Translations under genes and position numbers: made by a program
The notes under the pieces: generated by a model
Told to the model about the DNA's origin: nothing
The model's database searches: none
What the model saw: the letters and a program-made list of their open reading frames with translations, nothing else
Source of the DNA: Tissierellia bacterium
Lineage (GTDB): Bacteria; Bacillota; Clostridia; Peptostreptococcales; Acidaminobacteraceae
DNA length: 64,000 bases
Direction of reading: 5' to 3'
NCBI GenBank assembly: GCA_012520095.1
Contig: JAAYOV010000027.1
Span: 1 to 64,000 of the forward strand
In this document: positions 7,122 through 16,054 of the stretch, in pieces
Numbering within the stretch: position 1 is the stretch's first letter
How the letters are laid out: every line of letters starts with the position of its first letter

Positions 7122-8715
7122 GGAGTTGTTTACTTGCTCTTGTAACAAGAATGACAGCCAAGATCAACAGAGCCGAGGCGACTACGAGGAGAATGGGATT
7201 TCCGGTTGTGCCGAGCGTTATGGCATTGTTGTAGATCAGCAGAATCAAGGCAAGGATCGTGACCGTGAACATAAAGATCATCGGAATGACGATCATCTTG
7301 AAGTTTCTGCCCTGTTTCTTCAGCCAGACGGCAACGGCCAAGAGCGCAAGAGCAGCAAGGAGCTGGTTCGCGCTTCCGAAAATCGGCCATACTTTCGCAT
7401 AGCCGGTCAGGCCCAAAGCACCACCTAATGCTACTGTGATGGCTGTTGCGACGTACATATTTGAAATGATTGATCCTTTGACTTCTCCGGTTTTCTCATC
7501 GACGGTCTGGAAAAATTCCTGGAAGACAAAGCGGCCGATGCGTGTCGCCGTGTCGAGCGATGTAAGTGCGAAGGCGCTTACGGCCAAGGCTACAAATGTC
7601 TGACCTGTCTCAAAAGGAATGCCGAAGCTTGACATAAATGTAGCAACGCCGTTTGAGAAAATGAGAGTGGGGTTTCCAAGTGCCGCATAGTCAGCTTGGG
7701 TAAGGTATGCAGCCGTGATCAGCGATACGACGGCAAGGGCTCCTTCAATAAGCATGGAACCGTAGCCGACCATTTTTGCGTCTTTTTCGGAGTCGAGCTG
7801 TTTGGATGTCGTTCCTGAAGAAACGAGGGAGTGGAATCCGCTGATGGCTCCACAGGCGACGGTTACAAACAACATCGGGAAGAGATATCCTCCGCTCGTT
7901 TTAAACCCGGTGAAAGCGGGCAGTTGAATGCCGGGTCTGTAGATGAAGATTCCGATGAATGCTCCAATAATCATGGCGTAAAGAAGATAGGAGTTGAGAT
8001 AGTCACGCGGCTGAAGGAGAATCCAGACCGGTGCGACGGAGGCAATGTAGATATACACCAAGATGACTGCCCACCAGACATTAGCAGAGGCTGTAATGGG
8101 GAAGAGCATACCCAGCCAGATACATGCAAAGAGAATGGCGACGCCAACGATCGTCGTCAGCCAAAGCGGAAGATTCGTCCTCTGATTGACCAGGCCAAAC
8201 GCGACGGCAAGGGCGATGAATAGAAGCGAAGTCGTAGCGACGGCCCCGTTGCTGACAAATGTATTGACGATGATGTTGGCAAACGCAGCAACGACCAGAA
8301 TCAAGGTCAGCCAGCTGAATATGTCAAACAGCTGCTTTTCACGCTGTCCGACACTGCTTTTAATGACGGCGCCGATGGATTGGCCTTTGTGACGAATGGA
8401 CGCGACGAGAGAACCAAAGTCATGGACACCGCCAAAGAAGATACTTCCGATGACGACCCAAAGAAAGACGGGCACCCATCCGAAAACAGAGGCAAGAATA
8501 GGTCCGGTGATCGGACCGGCTCCGGCAATTGAGGCGAAGTGATGTCCTAAAAGGACGGCTTTTTTCGCCGGGACATAGTCCACGCCGTCCGCCAACTCAT
8601 GCGCAGGTGTGGGGCGCGACGGATCGATTCCCCATTCCTTAGCGAGCCATGAGCCGTAGGTAACATAACCGATTAATAAAAGTAATAATCCAACTAATAG
8701 AATTACGACGGCCAT
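7114..8715 (-). CDS. cstA: CstA-family carbon starvation protein (peptide/pyruvate-type carrier)
   Basis: A 533-residue polytopic membrane protein. The N-terminus 'YGSWLAKEWGIDPSRPTPA' and the 'GHHFASIAGAGPITGPI' block near residue 60 are diagnostic of the CstA/BtsT family, which imports peptides or pyruvate during nutrient limitation. It is shorter than the roughly 700-residue E. coli CstA, as is usual for the compact Bacillota form. An SD-like GGAGG lies just upstream of the ATG. It sits 17 nt after an unknown 165-residue gene and overlaps the CC/Se-motif gene, so all three likely share one transcript. The substrate cannot be read from sequence. Confidence 0.9.
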   Translation of the reverse strand: MAVVILLVGLLLLLIGYVTYGSWLAKEWGIDPSRPTPAHELADGVDYVPAKKAVLLGHHFASIAGAGPITGPILASVFGWVPVFLWVVIGSIFFGGVHDFGSLVASIRHKGQSIGAVIKSSVGQREKQLFDIFSWLTLILVVAAFANIIVNTFVSNGAVATTSLLFIALAVAFGLVNQRTNLPLWLTTIVGVAILFACIWLGMLFPITASANVWWAVILVYIYIASVAPVWILLQPRDYLNSYLLYAMIIGAFIGIFIYRPGIQLPAFTGFKTSGGYLFPMLFVTVACGAISGFHSLVSSGTTSKQLDSEKDAKMVGYGSMLIEGALAVVSLITAAYLTQADYAALGNPTLIFSNGVATFMSSFGIPFETGQTFVALAVSAFALTSLDTATRIGRFVFQEFFQTVDEKTGEVKGSIISNMYVATAITVALGGALGLTGYAKVWPIFGSANQLLAALALLAVAVWLKKQGRNFKMIVIPMIFMFTVTILALILLIYNNAITLGTTGNPILLVVASALLILAVILVTRASKQLRA

Positions 8716-8732
8716 AGTAATTCCTCCTTTAT

Positions 8733-9230
8733 TTATTTCTCAAGAACAAAGTGATATTTTTTGTCCCTAAGATCTTTGGAAAATACGGCACTCTTTGCAT
8801 CATCGTACACTAGAATGACGCCTACTTTTAATGTGCCTTGCAGTCCGAATCGAAAATAGTGTCGATATTTATACTTTTCGATATACCTTTTCGTTTCGTC
8901 ATCGACATAGTCCAAGTGCAAAATCAATACGTGGTCGGTGCTCATGTGTTCATTGTTCGGCTTTGTCATTTTAAGGCATGTTTCAGAAAAGTCATTGATC
9001 AGAGTTTTTAACTCTGAGAGAGGCAACCGTTCGTTTTGATAGAGACAGAAATACTCAAAATTGTCGTACGCATAAAGTACATTCTTTTTTGTCAGTAAGT
9101 ATTTTTCATTTCTTCGATGCATTCGAGCTTGAAAATCCATTGTTACGCCGGCAAAGTGAACATCTTCCTGGAAATCAAAAAATCTCTGCAGACGGTCCAT
9201 GATAAGTTGTTTGTATCGTTGCTTATCCAT
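8733..9230 (-). CDS. Conserved-looking hypothetical protein upstream of cstA
   Basis: A 165-residue soluble protein rich in Tyr, Phe, Lys and Asp, with no signal peptide, membrane helix or recognised catalytic motif. It is the first gene of the operon with cstA (17-nt gap), has a GAGG SD 6 nt before its ATG, and has a good promoter immediately upstream. Codon use matches its neighbours. The constant pairing with a carrier gene, if found elsewhere, would suggest a sensor or accessory role. No family is recognised with confidence. Confidence 0.7.
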   Translation of the reverse strand: MDKQRYKQLIMDRLQRFFDFQEDVHFAGVTMDFQARMHRRNEKYLLTKKNVLYAYDNFEYFCLYQNERLPLSELKTLINDFSETCLKMTKPNNEHMSTDHVLILHLDYVDDETKRYIEKYKYRHYFRFGLQGTLKVGVILVYDDAKSAVFSKDLRDKKYHFVLEK

Positions 9231-9246
9231 TTGTTACCTCAATGAA

Positions 9247-9275
9247 ATAGTAACATAATTTTTTGAAATTGTTAA
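9247..9275 (-). promoter_or_regulatory. Promoter for the cstA operon
   Basis: Minus strand: TTAACA (9275-9270), 17-bp spacer, TACTAT (9252-9247). The predicted start near 9240 falls almost on the SD of the first gene, implying a very short 5' leader. Confidence 0.55.
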
Positions 9276-9287
9276 CTTGTTTAAATT

Positions 9288-9304
9288 TCTCATGCATCAT
9301 GAGA
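9288..9304. promoter_or_regulatory. Inverted repeat between the cstA operon and gcvT, possible operator
   Basis: TCTCATG, a 3-base centre (CAT), then CATGAGA form a perfect 7-bp dyad in the 135-bp divergent spacer. It lies upstream of the cstA promoter and about 60 bp before gcvT. No glycine riboswitch is present, so a protein operator is a reasonable but unproven reading. Confidence 0.35.
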
Positions 9305-9365
9305 TAATTAAAGAGAAGTTGCCGGGGTATAGAGACTATAACAATCGAAGAAACGGAGGGATTCT

Positions 9366-10460
9366 ATGAGTATTAAACGCACTCCACTTTATGATCGGCA
9401 TATTCAGGCAGGGGCGCGAATGACGGAGTATGCCGGCTGGCAAATGCCTATAATGTATACGTCTCTTACAGATGAACACCATGCCGTTCGAAATAAAGCC
9501 GGATTGTTTGACGTTTCTCACATGGGAGAGATTTTCATTCAGGGCCCGCAAGCCGAGGAGTATATCAACCGGATATTTTCGAATGATGTTGCTGATATTC
9601 AGGACGGAGCTATCATTTATGGCTTCTTACTCTACCCCGACGGCGGAGTAGTCGATGACCTGTTGGTGTATAAAGTATCCGATGATTACTTTATATTCGT
9701 TGTCAACGCTGCCAATACGGATAAAGATTATGAGTGGATGATGAAATATGCCGGAGAGTATGATGTCATTGTGGACAATAATTCGGATGCAATCGGACAA
9801 GTCGCCATTCAAGGACCCATGGCTGAGAAGATACTTCAGGCGCTCGTGCCCATTGATCTTACCGGCATTAAGCCGTTCCATTTCGTAGATGATATTCCAC
9901 TGGCTAATACGAGGGCGCTCATTTCACGCACGGGGTACACCGGTGAAGACGGCTTTGAAATCTATACTCCCGCCGAAGACATTCAAAAAGTATGGGATGC
10001 CTTGATCGAAGAGGGAGGCGAGAATCTTCAGCCTGCCGGACTTGGTTGCCGGGACACACTGCGTTTTGAGGCATCGATGCCTCTGTATGGTAATGAAATC
10101 GGTGAGGAAGTTTCTCCATTAAAGGCTGGTCTTGGCTATTTTATTTCCAAAACCAGAGACAACTATATCGGAGCGCAAGCCGTCAAAGAAATGCGCAATC
10201 AAGGAATCGAACAACACCTTATTGGTCTTGAAATAATAGGAAAGGGGATTGCCCGCACAGGCTATCCTGTCTATGATGAAGATGAAAATGAAATCGGAGT
10301 TATTACGACGGGATATATGTCGCCGACACTCGGCAAAGCCATTGCCAATGCGCGTGTCAGCCTATCGGAGCGCTCTCCGGGTCAAAAGGTTTCTATAGGG
10401 GTGAGAAATAAGCGCATTCCTGCTATGATCGTCGATAGGAACTATCTTAAAAATAAATAA
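9366..10460 (+). CDS. gcvT: Glycine cleavage system T protein (aminomethyltransferase)
   Basis: GcvT takes the aminomethyl group from lipoyl-GcvH, releases ammonia and passes the one-carbon unit to tetrahydrofolate. At 364 residues it is full length. Signatures include the N-terminal 'TPLYDRHIQAGARMTEYAGWQMPI', cut here for brevity, 'FDVSHMGE' near residue 50, the 'QGP' and 'SRTGYTGEDGFEIY' segments and the C-terminal 'MSPTLGKAIANARV' barrel domain. GGAGG precedes ATG 9366 closely. It is first in a tight gcvT-H-PA-PB operon that continues into a dehydrogenase, rlmN and a P-loop gene. Confidence 0.95.
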   Translation: MSIKRTPLYDRHIQAGARMTEYAGWQMPIMYTSLTDEHHAVRNKAGLFDVSHMGEIFIQGPQAEEYINRIFSNDVADIQDGAIIYGFLLYPDGGVVDDLLVYKVSDDYFIFVVNAANTDKDYEWMMKYAGEYDVIVDNNSDAIGQVAIQGPMAEKILQALVPIDLTGIKPFHFVDDIPLANTRALISRTGYTGEDGFEIYTPAEDIQKVWDALIEEGGENLQPAGLGCRDTLRFEASMPLYGNEIGEEVSPLKAGLGYFISKTRDNYIGAQAVKEMRNQGIEQHLIGLEIIGKGIARTGYPVYDEDENEIGVITTGYMSPTLGKAIANARVSLSERSPGQKVSIGVRNKRIPAMIVDRNYLKNK

Positions 10461-10470
10461 GGGGGAAATG

Positions 10471-10842
10471 ATGAACAAAGTCTATTACACAAAGGAACAC
10501 GAATGGATCAAATTACAAGACGGAAAAGGGTACGTCGGATTGACGGACTTTGCCCAAGATCAACTCGGTGACATCGTCTATGTGGAATTGCCGGAAGTGG
10601 GCACGGAGCTTGAGGTCGGAGAGGCATTTGGTGTTGTCGAATCGGTTAAAAGCGCTTCCGACATCTTTGCGCCGGTCAGCGGAGAAGTCGTTGCCGTTAA
10701 TGAAGAGCTCGAAGACTCGCCCGAACTGATCAATGATGATGCGATGGAAAACTGGCTCATTCAGATGAGCGTTGAAGATGAAGATGATCTTGAGAATTTG
10801 ATGGATGAGGAAGAATACAACGATTTCATTGGAGAAGAGTGA
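10471..10842 (+). CDS. gcvH: Glycine cleavage system H protein
   Basis: The lipoyl carrier that shuttles between the P, T and L proteins. At 123 residues it shows the normal 'YTKEHEWI' opening, 'VGLTDFAQDQLGDIVYVELP' and the lipoylation lysine in 'VVESVKSASDI' near residue 63. Two adjacent ATGs exist (10468 and 10471). The second is chosen because the GGGGG SD is 5 nt from it and only 2 nt from the first. Its stop overlaps the gcvPA start, so the two are translationally coupled. Confidence 0.95.
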   Translation: MNKVYYTKEHEWIKLQDGKGYVGLTDFAQDQLGDIVYVELPEVGTELEVGEAFGVVESVKSASDIFAPVSGEVVAVNEELEDSPELINDDAMENWLIQMSVEDEDDLENLMDEEEYNDFIGEE

Positions 10843-12188
10843 TGATTCACCGCTATATCCCAAAAGGCGACGGTGAAAAGGAAAAAATGCTGGAGACCAT
10901 CGGTCTAACATGCATGGATGATCTTTTTGCCGACATCCCTGATGAGCTTCGTCTAAAAGAACCACTCGACATTCCACCGGCAATGTCAGAGATAGAGCTT
11001 CTTCGTCATGCTCGTAAATTAGGGGAGAAGAACTCTTCGCTTTCAACGATGACCAGTTTTTTAGGAGCCGGTGTGTACGATCATTTTGTACCGTTGATCA
11101 TAGATCACATCATCTCCAGAAGTGAATTTTATACGGCTTACACGCCGTATCAACCGGAGATTTCTCAAGGTACTCTTCAGGCCATTTTTGAATATCAAAC
11201 TCTCATTTGTCGTCTGACGGGAATGGATATTTCAAATGCCAGTATGTACGACGGTGCCAGCGCAGCCGCTGAAGCCTTGCTCATCGCGTTATCAGATAAG
11301 CGTAAAAGCGACAATGTTCTCATCAGTGAAGGAGTGCATCCACAGACTCTCCGTGTTATCAGAACGTATTTGCACTATCGAAATGTTGATATTCGCGTTG
11401 TGCCTCTTAAAGAAGGAAAGACCGATCTGAATGCTGCAAAAGAACTCGTCGATGAGAAGACGGCGGGAATGCTTGTTCAGAATCCGAATTTCTTCGGGAC
11501 GCTGGATGACGTCTCTTCTTTTTCTGAATTTTGTAGCGACAACAAAATGGTTTCCGTTTTAAGTGTGGACCCGATTTCTCTGGCTCTTTTGGAGGCGCCG
11601 GGTAAATTGGGAATCGATTTGGTCGTAGGAGACGGCCAATCATTGGGGAACGGACACAATTTTGGAGGACCTCATTTTGGCTTTCTTGCTGTCAAGAAGA
11701 AGTATATGAGAAAGATTCCCGGAAGGCTGGTGGGCATCAGTCGAGACACAAACGGTAAACGCGCATATGTTCTCACGCTTCAGGCTCGCGAGCAACACAT
11801 TCGACGACACAGAGCGACGAGTAATATCTGCTCAAATATGTCGTTAAATGCCTTGACGGCGTCTATTTACTTGAATACACTCGGGAAATCCGGGTTTCGC
11901 GAAGTGGCCTCTCAAAGTTTGAGCAAGGCGCATTATCTCTATAACGGTCTTCTCAAAACCGGCGCATTCCAAGAAGTTGATTCTTCTCCGTTCTTTAAGG
12001 AATTTCGATTAAAGTATAATGGTTGTGTCGGGCATCTTCTCCGGGAACTTCGGAAACGTAATATTCTAGGCGGAGTGGATCTCGGTGAATATGGTCATGA
12101 GGGAGAAATACTCGTGGCTGTTACAGAAAAAAGGACCAAGGAAGAGATGGATCAATATATCGCCTGTGTCAAGGAGGCAAGCGCATGA
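10842..12188 (+). CDS. gcvPA: Glycine dehydrogenase (decarboxylating) subunit 1
   Basis: The N-terminal half of the P protein, which decarboxylates glycine on PLP and transfers the aminomethyl group to lipoyl-GcvH. In this two-gene form, subunit 1 (about 448 residues) lacks the PLP lysine but completes the active site. Recognisable blocks are '[12 protein letters not shown]', '[20 protein letters not shown]' in the early part, '[10 protein letters not shown]' and '[10 protein letters not shown]'. The start is placed at ATG 10842, overlapping the gcvH stop as TGATG; GTG 10839 is an alternative. The end overlaps gcvPB by 4 nt. Confidence 0.95.
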   Translation: MIHRYIPKGDGEKEKMLETIGLTCMDDLFADIPDELRLKEPLDIPPAMSEIELLRHARKLGEKNSSLSTMTSFLGAGVYDHFVPLIIDHIISRSEFYTAYTPYQPEISQGTLQAIFEYQTLICRLTGMDISNASMYDGASAAAEALLIALSDKRKSDNVLISEGVHPQTLRVIRTYLHYRNVDIRVVPLKEGKTDLNAAKELVDEKTAGMLVQNPNFFGTLDDVSSFSEFCSDNKMVSVLSVDPISLALLEAPGKLGIDLVVGDGQSLGNGHNFGGPHFGFLAVKKKYMRKIPGRLVGISRDTNGKRAYVLTLQAREQHIRRHRATSNICSNMSLNALTASIYLNTLGKSGFREVASQSLSKAHYLYNGLLKTGAFQEVDSSPFFKEFRLKYNGCVGHLLRELRKRNILGGVDLGEYGHEGEILVAVTEKRTKEEMDQYIACVKEASA

Positions 12189-13657
12189 AATACTATTCTA
12201 CTTTGATTTTTGAATTGTCAAAAAAAGGAAAACGCGCTTTCAGCATGCCGGCACTTGATGTTGCACCTGTTGAAGCCGATATATTGGGAAGCCCTCTTCG
12301 AAGTGATCTACCCTTGCCAGAAGTATCTGAAAATGAATTGATGCGCCACTATGTCAATATGTCTCAGGGCAATTACCACATTGACGGCGGGTTCTATCCA
12401 CTGGGCAGCTGCACGATGAAGTACAATCCCAAGATCAATGAAGATATTTCTCGCATGCATCAGCTTACCGACATTCATCCTTTGCAGCCGGAAGAGACCA
12501 TTCAAGGGACCCTCCAACTTCTCTATGAGCTTCAGAAAGATCTCTGTACAGTGGCAGGGATGGATGCGATGACTTTGCAACCGGCGGCCGGTGCTCACGG
12601 CGAATTGGCCGGTTTGATGATGATCAAAAGTTATCATGAGAAGAACAGGGAATATGAAAGAGTAAAGATCATAATACCCGACTCTGCTCACGGAACGAAT
12701 CCGGCGACGGCCTCGATGGTCGGTTTTGAGCTTGTCGAGATCAAATCCGATGAAAATGGCCTCGTAGACTTGGATGATTTGAAAAAGCATCTCGATGAGA
12801 AAGTAGCCGGACTGATGCTGACCAATCCCAGCACTCTTGGACTATTCGAGACTCATGTTCGAGAAATTGCCGATTTAGTCCATGATGCCGGAGGTCTCCT
12901 TTACTATGACGGTGCAAACATGAATGCGATCATGGGCAAAGCCAGACCCGGAGACATGGGATTTGATGTCATGCATTTTAATATTCATAAGACGTTCAGC
13001 ACTCCACATGGGGGCGGTGGGCCGGGTGCAGGTCCTGTCGGCGTCAAAAAGATTCTTGAGCCGTTTCTTCCCGTACCGAGAATCGAAAAAGAAGGTGAGA
13101 AATATTTGCTAAATGGTGATTATCCTGATTCCATTGGTAAGCTCAGGAGTTTTTATGGAAACTACGGCGTACTTTTGAGAGCGTATGCCTATATTCGCTC
13201 CATGGGGCCCGACGGCCTTCGAGAAAGCAGTGAGCACGCTGTCCTTAACGCAAACTATTTGATGAATCTTTTAAAGGATGAGTACGATCTTCCTCACGAT
13301 CTGACATGTATGCATGAATTCGTTCTTGCGGGGCTTAAAAATCCTGGAGACGCTACAACATTGGACGTTGCCAAGAGACTCTTAGATTACGGCTTCCATC
13401 CGCCGACTGTGTATTTCCCCTTAATCGTACGAGAGGCGCTGATGATAGAGCCGACAGAATCCGAGAGTCTTCAGACCTTGGAATCATTTGCCACCGCTAT
13501 GAAATCGATAGCAAAAGAGGCGATAGAGTCGCCCGAACTTCTAAAAACTGCACCAAGCACGACACCCACCGGACGAATCGATGAAGTTTTTGCGGCCCGC
13601 TCGGTAATTTTGACGTACGATGATCTATTGGCATTCGAGGAGAAGCAAAGAGAATGA
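12185..13657 (+). CDS. gcvPB: Glycine dehydrogenase (decarboxylating) subunit 2
   Basis: The catalytic half of the split P protein. The PLP-binding lysine is in '[16 protein letters not shown]' near residue 270, and '[12 protein letters not shown]' and '[13 protein letters not shown]' are standard for the subunit. At 490 residues it is full length. ATG 12185 overlaps the gcvPA stop by 4 nt, supporting one-to-one synthesis of the heterotetramer. The operon carries no lpd (L protein), so dihydrolipoamide dehydrogenase must come from elsewhere in the genome. Depending on growth conditions the pathway could oxidise glycine or make it. Confidence 0.95.
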   Translation: MKYYSTLIFELSKKGKRAFSMPALDVAPVEADILGSPLRSDLPLPEVSENELMRHYVNMSQGNYHIDGGFYPLGSCTMKYNPKINEDISRMHQLTDIHPLQPEETIQGTLQLLYELQKDLCTVAGMDAMTLQPAAGAHGELAGLMMIKSYHEKNREYERVKIIIPDSAHGTNPATASMVGFELVEIKSDENGLVDLDDLKKHLDEKVAGLMLTNPSTLGLFETHVREIADLVHDAGGLLYYDGANMNAIMGKARPGDMGFDVMHFNIHKTFSTPHGGGGPGAGPVGVKKILEPFLPVPRIEKEGEKYLLNGDYPDSIGKLRSFYGNYGVLLRAYAYIRSMGPDGLRESSEHAVLNANYLMNLLKDEYDLPHDLTCMHEFVLAGLKNPGDATTLDVAKRLLDYGFHPPTVYFPLIVREALMIEPTESESLQTLESFATAMKSIAKEAIESPELLKTAPSTTPTGRIDEVFAARSVILTYDDLLAFEEKQRE

Positions 13658-14583
13658 AGATTCTTTATACATTGTCGATAGAGGAGAGCGACTTGCGCTC
13701 TCTTAAAGAACTCGGGTATACGATTTATTTGACGAGAGAATCTGGGCCATTCACGCAAGAGCATCTCAGCGCTGATATATTAGTCACCTACGATGCTTTT
13801 GCACATCTCGATATTTCGAGCATGCCGAATCTAACATTGATTCAGCTCGGTTCTACCGGATTTAATCACGTTCCCCAGGAAGTCATCGATCGGGGGATCA
13901 AAGTGGCAAATAACCCGAAGGGATTTGCTATCCCCATCGGCGAATGGATCGTCGCCAAAATTCTTGAAAGTTACAAGAATACTCGAAAAGTATATCAGCA
14001 GCAGGCTCAGCAAATTTGGAAGCAGGATGCTGACATCGATGAATTGTATGGAAAAAGTGTTTTGTTCATCGGTACTGGAAATATCGCCAAAGAAGGAGCT
14101 AAGCGATTGTCCGCTTTTGGAGTCGATATATTCGGCGTCAATCGAAGCGGAAAGAGCAGTGAATTTTTTTCGAAGATTCTTTCCTTTGAAGAGCTCGAGG
14201 GAGAGATCGAAAACTTTGACATTATCGTCGTCGTCCTGCCGGGAACAGATAAGACTGAAAAATTGATCGATCGATCTTTGATAGAGAAGATGAAAGAGGG
14301 GGCGGTCTTCATCAATATTTCGAGAGGATCCGTCATCGATCAACGCGCCTTGGAGGAAATGGCATCGAAATTTCGCGCCGTCCATCTTGATGTATTTGAG
14401 GTCGAGCCTCTTCCCGAAGATCACCCTTTCTGGAAGATGGAAAATGTCTATGTCAGCTCCCATACTTCCTTCCGTTCTTCACAAGTTGACCGCAGGAGAT
14501 TTGAAAATATCTACGATAATTTAAAGTCGTTTATCAAGGGAGACGCGTTGCCTTCTGAAGTTGATATGAGGCGAGGGTATTGA
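13654..14583 (+). CDS. D-isomer specific 2-hydroxyacid dehydrogenase family protein
   Basis: An NAD(P)-dependent oxidoreductase of 309 residues related to D-3-phosphoglycerate, hydroxypyruvate and D-lactate dehydrogenases. Visible are the dinucleotide motif '[14 protein letters not shown]' (about 137-150), the catalytic arginine in '[10 protein letters not shown]' (about 224-233), the 'DVFEVEPLP' glutamate region and a histidine in 'SSHTSF'. It lacks a regulatory ACT domain. ATG 13654 overlaps gcvPB by 4 nt. Position in the gcv operon suggests a glyoxylate/hydroxypyruvate or serine-glycine connection, but substrate cannot be decided from sequence. Confidence 0.85.
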   Translation: MKILYTLSIEESDLRSLKELGYTIYLTRESGPFTQEHLSADILVTYDAFAHLDISSMPNLTLIQLGSTGFNHVPQEVIDRGIKVANNPKGFAIPIGEWIVAKILESYKNTRKVYQQQAQQIWKQDADIDELYGKSVLFIGTGNIAKEGAKRLSAFGVDIFGVNRSGKSSEFFSKILSFEELEGEIENFDIIVVVLPGTDKTEKLIDRSLIEKMKEGAVFINISRGSVIDQRALEEMASKFRAVHLDVFEVEPLPEDHPFWKMENVYVSSHTSFRSSQVDRRRFENIYDNLKSFIKGDALPSEVDMRRGY

Positions 14584-15644
14584 TGGATCTGTTTTCTTTT
14601 CGAGAAGAAGAATGGTTTGATCATCCCATTGAGTGGCTGGCGCCTTTTCGAGTGCGTCAGCTCTTTCACTGGTTTCATCATAGAGGAATATGGGATTATT
14701 CTGAAATGGACAACATTCCTCTCTCTCTGCGCAAAAGACTCTCCGAGGAATTTCCGGTTGAATCCGTTCATATTAATAGGTGGATATCCTCGCGAGAGGA
14801 CGAGACAAAAAAGATTCTCTTTCAGCTGCCTGACAACAATATAGTCGAAGGCGTGCTCCTCTCGTATCGCCACGGACTGAGTTTTTGTATATCTACTCAG
14901 GTGGGATGTGCGATGGGATGTCGTTTTTGTGCGTCGACTTTGGGAGGAAAGGTCAGAAACATTTCTCGTTCAGAGATGCTTCAGATGTTTTATCTTGCCC
15001 AGCGTGAGTTTGGAAAGAAGATCACGCATTTAGTGCTGATGGGAAGCGGAGAGCCCTTGGATAATCTTGAGGAAGTAAAGGGATTTCTCGATATACTCAC
15101 TCACCCTAAAGGTCAAGACATGTCTTGGCGAAATGTTACGATTTCGACGTCCGGATTGGTTGACGGAATCGAGCAACTCATCCTTTGGGGACATCCTTTG
15201 ACCCTTGCGGTCAGTCTTCATAGTGCAAGGCAAGAAATCCGCTCCGAACTGATGCCAATAGCTAAAAAATGGAATATACAGAGTGTGGCAGAGGCTGCAT
15301 TTCGTTACCAAGCGATCTCAGGACGACGCGTGAGCTTTGAAGTCAGTCTGATCGAGGGAGTCAATGATACGAAAGAAGATCTGCAGATGTTGATTCAGCT
15401 TTTACAAGGGAAAGGAGCTCATGTCAACTTAATCAGTCTCAATCCCACGCAAGAGCTAGGCCTTGTTTCTTCTTCTTCTAAAAGGCTGCAGCACTTCAAG
15501 AAGTCACTTGAAGCCGTGGGGATTCATGCTACAATAAGAAGAGAAATGGGACGAGACATACAGGGCGCTTGCGGACAGTTGCGCAACAGCGTCTTGGAAG
15601 AAAACACAAGGAGAAATGATGGTAAAAGTATTAGCAGGCGGTAA
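14583..15644 (+). CDS. rlmN: Dual-specificity 23S rRNA/tRNA adenine C2 methyltransferase RlmN
   Basis: A radical SAM enzyme that methylates C2 of A2503 in 23S rRNA and A37 of some tRNAs. The cluster motif CxxxCxxC is in 'QVGCAMGCRFCAS' near residue 110. The 'MGSGEPLDN' segment follows, and the C-terminal methylatable cysteine is in 'IQGACGQLR' near residue 327. At 353 residues it is full length. ATG 14583 overlaps the preceding stop as TGATG. It lies in the gcv transcript, which is not an obvious functional pairing. Its 3' end overlaps the next gene by about 26 nt. Confidence 0.94.
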   Translation: MDLFSFREEEWFDHPIEWLAPFRVRQLFHWFHHRGIWDYSEMDNIPLSLRKRLSEEFPVESVHINRWISSREDETKKILFQLPDNNIVEGVLLSYRHGLSFCISTQVGCAMGCRFCASTLGGKVRNISRSEMLQMFYLAQREFGKKITHLVLMGSGEPLDNLEEVKGFLDILTHPKGQDMSWRNVTISTSGLVDGIEQLILWGHPLTLAVSLHSARQEIRSELMPIAKKWNIQSVAEAAFRYQAISGRRVSFEVSLIEGVNDTKEDLQMLIQLLQGKGAHVNLISLNPTQELGLVSSSSKRLQHFKKSLEAVGIHATIRREMGRDIQGACGQLRNSVLEENTRRNDGKSISRR

Positions 15645-16029
15645 AGGGTCAGGAAAAACAAAGAGACTCATTCAGATAGCAAATGATGCTGCTAGAGATC
15701 CGCATGGAACGATCTATTTCATCGATGACGACAATCGCAATATTTTTGAATTGGATCGCAATGTACGCTTTATCAATATGGAGCCATTTAATATTCATCG
15801 CATCGAGACGCTGTATGGATTCTTGTGCGGGTTACTTAGTTGCGATTATGATATTGAACATATTTTTATAGATGGAGTCAACTATCTATCGGATCTTCCG
15901 GAAGAAGATCTGCAGAATTTTTTGATAGTTTTGGACAGGCTTTCTAGGAATAATGAAGCAAAATTGCTCCTGTGTTGGAGCTACGACGAAGATAAAACAC
16001 CGGAGTTCTTAAAAGAAAGACTGATCTGA
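15619..16029 (+). CDS. Small P-loop protein of unknown function
   Basis: A 136-residue protein whose N-terminus 'VLAGGKGSGKTKRL' is a clear Walker A motif. An 'IEHIFIDGVNYL' strand near residue 80 may be the Walker B. It is about the size of a bare nucleotide-binding core. Similar Bacillota proteins are sometimes mislabelled PilT-like, for which nothing here argues. ATG 15619 is chosen over ATG 15616 because AAGGAG (15608-15613) is 5 nt from it. It is the last gene of the gcv transcript, and its stop codon lies inside the terminator stem. Confidence 0.75.
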   Translation: MVKVLAGGKGSGKTKRLIQIANDAARDPHGTIYFIDDDNRNIFELDRNVRFINMEPFNIHRIETLYGFLCGLLSCDYDIEHIFIDGVNYLSDLPEEDLQNFLIVLDRLSRNNEAKLLLCWSYDEDKTPEFLKERLI

Positions 16030-16054
16030 CCTATCTGCGGATAGGTCTTTTCTT
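16028..16054 (+). terminator. Terminator of the gcv-rlmN operon
   Basis: GACCTATC (16028-16035), loop TGCG, GATAGGTC (16040-16047), then TTTTCTT. The stem overlaps the stop codons of both convergent genes, the P-loop gene on plus and the SpoU methyltransferase on minus. Confidence 0.85.

Noticed and set aside
7831-8392. Plus-strand frames of 130 and 68 codons inside cstA
   Set aside because: They are antisense to an intact transporter gene, with low-complexity composition that mirrors hydrophobic codons. No SD.
9231-9365. Glycine riboswitch upstream of gcvT
   Set aside because: The 135-bp spacer is too short for the tandem aptamers and none of the conserved core is seen.
13831-14463. A 210-codon minus-strand frame opposite the hydroxyacid dehydrogenase gene
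   Set aside because: It is the shadow of a gene with clear NAD-binding and catalytic motifs; no independent support.
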